NCBI GenBank assembly: GCA_902579395.1
Contig: CACHGK010000007.1
Coordinates: 1-61,169 of the forward strand
Length of the DNA: 61,169 nucleotides
Reading direction: 5' to 3'
Origin: an uncultured Alphaproteobacteria bacterium
Lineage (GTDB): Bacteria > Pseudomonadota > Alphaproteobacteria > Methylaequorales > Methylaequoraceae
Shown: positions 57,343-61,169 of the stretch, in pieces
Numbering within the stretch: position 1 is the first letter of the stretch
Layout of the letters: each line of letters begins with the position of its first letter
Position numbers and translations under genes: made by a program
Notes under the pieces: model-generated
Told to the model about the DNA's origin: nothing
Databases searched by the model: none
What the model saw: the letters and a program-made list of their open reading frames with translations, nothing else

Positions 57343-58357
57343 AAATTATCTTAAAAAAAATCAAGTATCACTTAGTAGATATATAAACTTATGTTTATAT
57401 CAAAAAGATCAAGGAGTTTATCAAAAAAAGACAATAGGAAAACACTTTATTACTGCACCAGAGGTAAGCCAGCTTTTTGGAGAGTGTGTTTCAATTTTTT
57501 TCTTATTAATTTTAAAAAAACATAAAATTAAAAATTTTTGTGAGCTTGGCCCTGGTAATGGCACGTTAATGAAAGATATCATCCGGAGTATACAAAAATT
57601 TATTGATTATCCATTAACTATTAGTTTATATGAAAAGTCTGATTATTATAGAAATTTGCAAATTAGAAATTTAAATAATCTGAAGTCAGAAAAAATTAAG
57701 CTTAATTTTCTTTCAAGATTCAAACTTAAAAGAAAGCCGTATTTTTTTATATGCAATGAATTCTTTGATGCATTACCAATAAATCAATTTGAAAAAAAAG
57801 ATAATCGCTGGTTTGAAAAAAGAGTAATGTTTAAAAACGGCTTCAGGTTAGTAGATAAATTAATAAATGTTAATTTTTCAAAAAAATTTGTAAATGGAGA
57901 TATCATAGAGGAATCCCCTCTTTCAAATCTTTATATGAAAATAATTTGCAATCATATAAAAAAATATGGTGGAGGTCTTTTAGTCTTTGATTATGGACCA
58001 TTCAAAAAAGGAAATATTGACACACTTCAAGCTTTATATCGTTCAAAAAAATGCGGGATTTTTGATCATCCATTTGAATCAGATATTACTTATCATGTAA
58101 ATTTTGAACAAATGATAAGAATCTCTAATAAATATAAATTAAAGAGTTATGGACCAATTTCACAAAGAAAATTTCTTTTTTATCATGGGATAAATGAAAG
58201 ATTTACAAAGTTGTCAGAGAATGCTGAATCTTCAAAGATTACCAAAAATCTAGAAAAGCAATTTGAAAGGCTCACCTCTCCATATGGCATGGGAAGCTTA
58301 ATAAAATGCTTATTCATTAGTAATGACAACATAGAATCTAGCGCCTTTAGTATTTAA
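57329..58357 (+). CDS. midA: MidA/NDUFAF7-type SAM-dependent methyltransferase (COG1565)
   Basis: This is a methyltransferase of the MidA family, whose mitochondrial member NDUFAF7 methylates an arginine of complex I. The 342 residues contain GKHFITAPEVSQLFGE near 32, the SAM motif ELGPGNGTLMKDI near 72, FFICNEFFDALPINQFE and GGLLVFDYG. The C-terminus retains SPYGMGSLIKCL. Its place between lgt and pgeF is typical of alphaproteobacteria. A role in complex I assembly is inferred. Confidence 0.9.
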   Translation: MLRIKNYLKKNQVSLSRYINLCLYQKDQGVYQKKTIGKHFITAPEVSQLFGECVSIFFLLILKKHKIKNFCELGPGNGTLMKDIIRSIQKFIDYPLTISLYEKSDYYRNLQIRNLNNLKSEKIKLNFLSRFKLKRKPYFFICNEFFDALPINQFEKKDNRWFEKRVMFKNGFRLVDKLINVNFSKKFVNGDIIEESPLSNLYMKIICNHIKKYGGGLLVFDYGPFKKGNIDTLQALYRSKKCGIFDHPFESDITYHVNFEQMIRISNKYKLKSYGPISQRKFLFYHGINERFTKLSENAESSKITKNLEKQFERLTSPYGMGSLIKCLFISNDNIESSAFSI

Positions 58358-59094
58358 TGAATAAGCTTAAGATTTATAACAAGTTTCTTTTTTGTTTCTT
58401 TTCAAGAAATGGAGGGGTGAGTAAAAATAATTTTTCCTCACTAAATTGCGCACTTAATAAAGGAGATCTAAATAAGAATGTTTTTAAAAATAGAAAAATT
58501 GCATCAAATTTATTTGATAAAAAAAAAATCATACTACCGAACCAAACTCATTCAAATATTGTTTTGAATGTAAAAACAAAAAATAATAAAATTTACAATG
58601 CTGATGCACTTGTGAGTAAAAGAGATGATTTATTACTCGGAATTCTTACAGCTGACTGTGCACCTATCATAGTTCTAGGTTTAGAAATGTTTGGTATTAT
58701 TCATGCTGGATGGAGAGGTGTTTTAAACGGGATTATTGAAAATACTATCGAGAAATTTATTTCAAATGGCGAGAAAGAAAATAATATAAAAATATATGTT
58801 GGTCCTCACTTAAAAAAAGCATCATTTGAGGTTAAAGATGATTTTATCCAAGATCTTAGGAAAAATGTTTATAACTTTGAAGATTATATTAGTTTAGAAG
58901 AGAAAAAAATTAAATTCGATTTTTCCAGATTGATAAAATCAAAAATTTTAAATTTGAATATTAAAAAATTATCTATTTCTAATTTAGATACTTTCTCAAA
59001 TCCAAGTAGATTTTTTAGTCATAGATATTGTTCATCGAATAAAATTAAAATTTGTGGTAGGCAAATAAGTTTAGTTGGTATAAAAAATAATTAA
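58357..59094 (+). CDS. pgeF: PgeF/YfiH multicopper-fold purine hydrolase family protein
   Basis: This protein belongs to the DUF152/YfiH/LACC1 family, annotated both as peptidoglycan-editing factor PgeF and as a purine nucleoside phosphorylase-like enzyme. The 245 residues show RNGGVSKNNFSSLN near 20, NQTHSNIV near 63, the metal-binding segment ILTADCAPII near 95 and FGIIHAGWRGVLNG near 110. HRYCSSNKI closes the core. It shares one base with midA, and prs follows 21 bp later. Confidence 0.92.
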   Translation: MNKLKIYNKFLFCFFSRNGGVSKNNFSSLNCALNKGDLNKNVFKNRKIASNLFDKKKIILPNQTHSNIVLNVKTKNNKIYNADALVSKRDDLLLGILTADCAPIIVLGLEMFGIIHAGWRGVLNGIIENTIEKFISNGEKENNIKIYVGPHLKKASFEVKDDFIQDLRKNVYNFEDYISLEEKKIKFDFSRLIKSKILNLNIKKLSISNLDTFSNPSRFFSHRYCSSNKIKICGRQISLVGIKNN

Positions 59095-59115
59095 ATTAAT
59101 TAATAATACATATAA

Positions 59116-60048
59116 ATGAAAATAGTATCTGGAAATAGTAATATACCTCTGGCACAAGAAATAGCAAAATATCTTGGAATTCCTTTGCTAAAAGCAGTTA
59201 TTAAAAAATTTCCTGATAAAGAAATTTTTGTAGAAGTACAAGAAAATGTTCGGGGCGAAGACGTTTTTGTAATTCAATCAACATCATTTCCAGCCAATGA
59301 TAATTTAATGGAACTTCTTGTTACAATAGATGCCCTAAAAAGAGGTTCCGCCAAAAGAATTGCTGCCATAATGCCATATTACGGTTATGCTAGACAAGAT
59401 AGAAAATCTGGTCCAAGAACACCAATTTCCGCAAAGTTAGTCGCAAATCTAATAAGCACAGCGGGTGCAGATAGAGCTTTAATGGTTGATTTACATGCAG
59501 GACAAATTCAAGGGTTTTTCGATATACCTACAGATAATTTATTTGCTGCTCCAGTTTTTATTGAAGATATAAAAAAAAAATTTGCTAATGAAGAAAAAAT
59601 TATAGTTTCTCCTGATGTTGGAGGAGTTGTCAGAGCAAGAGCGATTGCTAAAAGAGTAGACTGTGAAATTGCTGTTATTGATAAAAGAAGAGAGAAAGCT
59701 AGTGTATCCGAAGTTATGAATATAATCGGAGAGGTTAAAAACAAAAACTGTATTCTTATTGATGATATCTGTGATACAGCTGGCACACTGACCAACGCGG
59801 CATCTGCCCTTAAAGTTCAAGGAGCAAAATCTGTTTATGCATATATCACTCATGGAGTTTTATCAAATCCAGCAATTGAAAGAATCCAAACTTCACCAAT
59901 TGATAAAATGATAATTACTGATAGTATAATCGCTAGAGATGATGTAAAAAAGTGTAAAAAAATAGTACAGTTGTCGATAGCACATTTAATTGGCGAAGCA
60001 ATAGGAAGAATTACTGACAACAGATCAGTCTCGAGCCTTTTTGCATAA
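59116..60048 (+). CDS. prs: Ribose-phosphate pyrophosphokinase Prs
   Basis: Prs makes PRPP from ribose 5-phosphate and ATP for nucleotide, histidine and tryptophan synthesis. The 310 residues include [19 protein letters not shown] near 34, [21 protein letters not shown] near 95 without break, [14 protein letters not shown] near 128, and the PRPP loop [15 protein letters not shown] near 215. Length and motifs are those of class I PRPP synthases. Confidence 0.98.
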   Translation: MKIVSGNSNIPLAQEIAKYLGIPLLKAVIKKFPDKEIFVEVQENVRGEDVFVIQSTSFPANDNLMELLVTIDALKRGSAKRIAAIMPYYGYARQDRKSGPRTPISAKLVANLISTAGADRALMVDLHAGQIQGFFDIPTDNLFAAPVFIEDIKKKFANEEKIIVSPDVGGVVRARAIAKRVDCEIAVIDKRREKASVSEVMNIIGEVKNKNCILIDDICDTAGTLTNAASALKVQGAKSVYAYITHGVLSNPAIERIQTSPIDKMIITDSIIARDDVKKCKKIVQLSIAHLIGEAIGRITDNRSVSSLFA

Positions 60049-60053
60049 TACTT

Positions 60054-60060
60054 AAGGAGG
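60054..60060 (+). promoter_or_regulatory. Strong Shine-Dalgarno of rplY
   Basis: AAGGAGG at 60054-60060 lies 4 bp before the rplY ATG, the clearest ribosome binding site in the window together with that of moaE. It fits a ribosomal protein gene needing high translation in a genome with mostly weak sites. Confidence 0.85.
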
Positions 60061-60064
60061 TTTT

Positions 60065-60772
60065 ATGAATGAAATTGTTAAAATAAATGCAGATAAAAGA
60101 ACAAAAACAGGAACAGGAACGTCAAGGGAATCAAGAGCAAATTCCAAAATACCAGGAATTATATATGGAGATAAAAAAGACCCAATTCCTATATCTTTAG
60201 ATGAAAAAAGTTTAAAAGCCCAAGTATCAGATTCTGGATTTTTTTCAAAACAATGTGAAATCCAATTAGCCAATGAAAGTTTTAAAGTGCTTCCGAAAGA
60301 TATTCAACTTCACCCAGTAAAAGAAAATATTCTACACATTGATTTTTTGAGAGTTGGTGAAAACACAACAGTTACACTTTTTGTCCCAGTAAAATTTATA
60401 AACGAAAATGAATGTGAGGGATTGAAGCAAGGAGGTGTCCTTAATATTGTAAGACATGAAGTTGAGTTAAAGTCTCCTGTTTCCAAAATTCCAGAATTTC
60501 TAGAAGCAAATTTAAGTGGTCTGGAAATTGGTGATAGTATTCATATAAGCTCGATAAAGTTAGAAGATGATGTAAAGACTATAATTCAAGACCGAGATTT
60601 TACAATCGCAACAGTTGCTCCTCCAACAGTAATGAAGATTGAGGAAACCACTCAAGAAGTTGAATCTGAAGAAGATTCTGAGAAAAAAGATGCAGATGGC
60701 AAAGAGGATCAACAGGAAAAAGTAGAGGAGAAACCTCAATCTACTTCAGAGACTGATGAAAAAAGTAGTTAG
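60065..60772 (+). CDS. rplY: 50S ribosomal protein L25 (Ctc form)
   Basis: L25 binds 5S rRNA. The 235-residue Ctc form has an N-terminal L25 domain (KRTKTGTGTSRESRANSKIPG, then GIIYGDKKDPIPISLDEK), a C-terminal TL5 beta domain (about 95-190) and a very acidic, disordered tail (about 197-235, mostly Glu, Lys, Asp, Ser). It sits between prs and pth, the usual alphaproteobacterial order. Confidence 0.95.
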   Translation: MNEIVKINADKRTKTGTGTSRESRANSKIPGIIYGDKKDPIPISLDEKSLKAQVSDSGFFSKQCEIQLANESFKVLPKDIQLHPVKENILHIDFLRVGENTTVTLFVPVKFINENECEGLKQGGVLNIVRHEVELKSPVSKIPEFLEANLSGLEIGDSIHISSIKLEDDVKTIIQDRDFTIATVAPPTVMKIEETTQEVESEEDSEKKDADGKEDQQEKVEEKPQSTSETDEKSS

Positions 60773-60795
60773 ATGTTAATTTTTATATTTGTTGA

Positions 60796-61169
60796 ATGAT
60801 TCTTATTGTAGGTCTTGGAAACCCTGGAGAAGAATTCAAGTTTACAAGACATAATATTGGTTTTGAGATTATAGACTCAATTCATAACCAATTCGAATTC
60901 CCTGTATTTAAAAAAAAATTCGACGGTGTTTATTCTAAAAAATTTATTTTTAATCAAAACGTAATAATTTTTAAACCACAAACTTTTATGAACTTATCAG
61001 GATCACCAATTAAGAAGATAAGAGAGTTTTTTAATATTGATGATTCCAACGATCTAATTGTTATACATGACGACCTTGATATGGATTTTCTAAACTTAAG
61101 GATAAAATCTAAAGGTGGGCATGGAGGTCATAATGGAATAAGAGATATTATAAAGTTTCATGGTGAGGA
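60796..61169 (+). CDS. pth: Peptidyl-tRNA hydrolase Pth (3' partial)
   Basis: Pth frees tRNA from prematurely released peptidyl-tRNA. The 124 codons visible begin ILIVGLGNPGEEF and include the catalytic His in TRHNIGF, MNLSG, the HDDLD motif and GGHGGHNG, all active-site or tRNA-contact residues of the family. The frame runs off the end of the window, so about 60-70 residues are missing. It starts 23 bp after the rplY stop. Confidence 0.96.
   Translation, partial: MILIVGLGNPGEEFKFTRHNIGFEIIDSIHNQFEFPVFKKKFDGVYSKKFIFNQNVIIFKPQTFMNLSGSPIKKIREFFNIDDSNDLIVIHDDLDMDFLNLRIKSKGGHGGHNGIRDIIKFHGE

Overview
The window is a gene-dense, very AT-rich stretch (roughly 70% A+T by eye) of a small bacterial chromosome. 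Gene content and order point to an alphaproteobacterium with a streamlined genome, probably a free-living marine lineage of the SAR11/HIMB59 type. The supporting marks are a YqeY-dnaG-rpoD block beside carAB, a YbjN-domain gene before proC, lgt-midA-pgeF-prs-rplY-pth in that order, a two-gene metH, and intergenic gaps that are mostly below 100 bp. The exact lineage cannot be fixed without a database search. The cell is Gram-negative and makes meso-diaminopimelate peptidoglycan (MurE carries DNPR), lipid A (lpxC) and probably heptose-containing LPS (hldD). No phage, transposon, CRISPR array, toxin or defence gene was seen. This is core genome.

Layout. 1-16328 (+) is one compact division and cell-wall (dcw) operon: ftsZ (5' end outside the window), rsmH, ftsL, ftsI, murE, murF, mraY, murD, ftsW, murG, murC, murB, ddl, ftsQ, ftsA. 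It is followed by lpxC, bamD and recN (16394-19866). Almost every junction overlaps or is within 3 bp. ftsZ sits at the head of the cluster instead of after ftsA, and mraZ is not present between them. 19877-29155 (-) is a six-gene run transcribed metF, metH N-part, metH C-part, uvrD, prmA, pepP. 29277-30808 (+) holds mlaA and mlaC of the phospholipid-retrieval pathway. 30853-35191 (-) holds yqeY, dnaG, rpoD and a CAU tRNA. 35281-41108 (+) holds carA, carB, greA, trxB. 41101-43202 (-) holds a ketopantoate-reductase-family gene and an aspartate-type aminotransferase. 43293-46008 (+) holds uvrB and a pteridine-reductase-like SDR. A 295-bp gap with a 34-A run and a hairpin follows. 46304-51119 (+) holds uvrC, pgsA, mobB, moeA, moaD, moaE. 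51109-51981 (-) is ilvE. 52055-54026 (+) is an OmpR/EnvZ-type two-component pair. 54032-55338 (-) holds proC and a YbjN-domain gene. 55420-61169 (+) holds a small membrane ORF, hldD, lgt, midA, pgeF, prs, rplY and the start of pth.

The genes form a few functional blocks: septum and murein synthesis (FtsZ to FtsA), outer-membrane build-up and maintenance (LpxC, BamD, MlaA, MlaC, HldD, Lgt), excision repair and recombination (UvrB, UvrC, UvrD, RecN), B12-dependent methionine synthesis (MetF and split MetH), replication and transcription initiation (DnaG, RpoD), and molybdopterin cofactor assembly (MobB, MoeA, MoaD, MoaE).

No stretch longer than 300 bp lacks a gene. The largest gap, 46009-46303, is described as its own features. 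I found no clearly novel system. The points most worth a second look are the displaced ftsZ, the promoter/hairpin/poly-A region before uvrC, the altered H-box of the histidine kinase, the PTR1-like reductase, and the unnamed two-helix membrane ORF.
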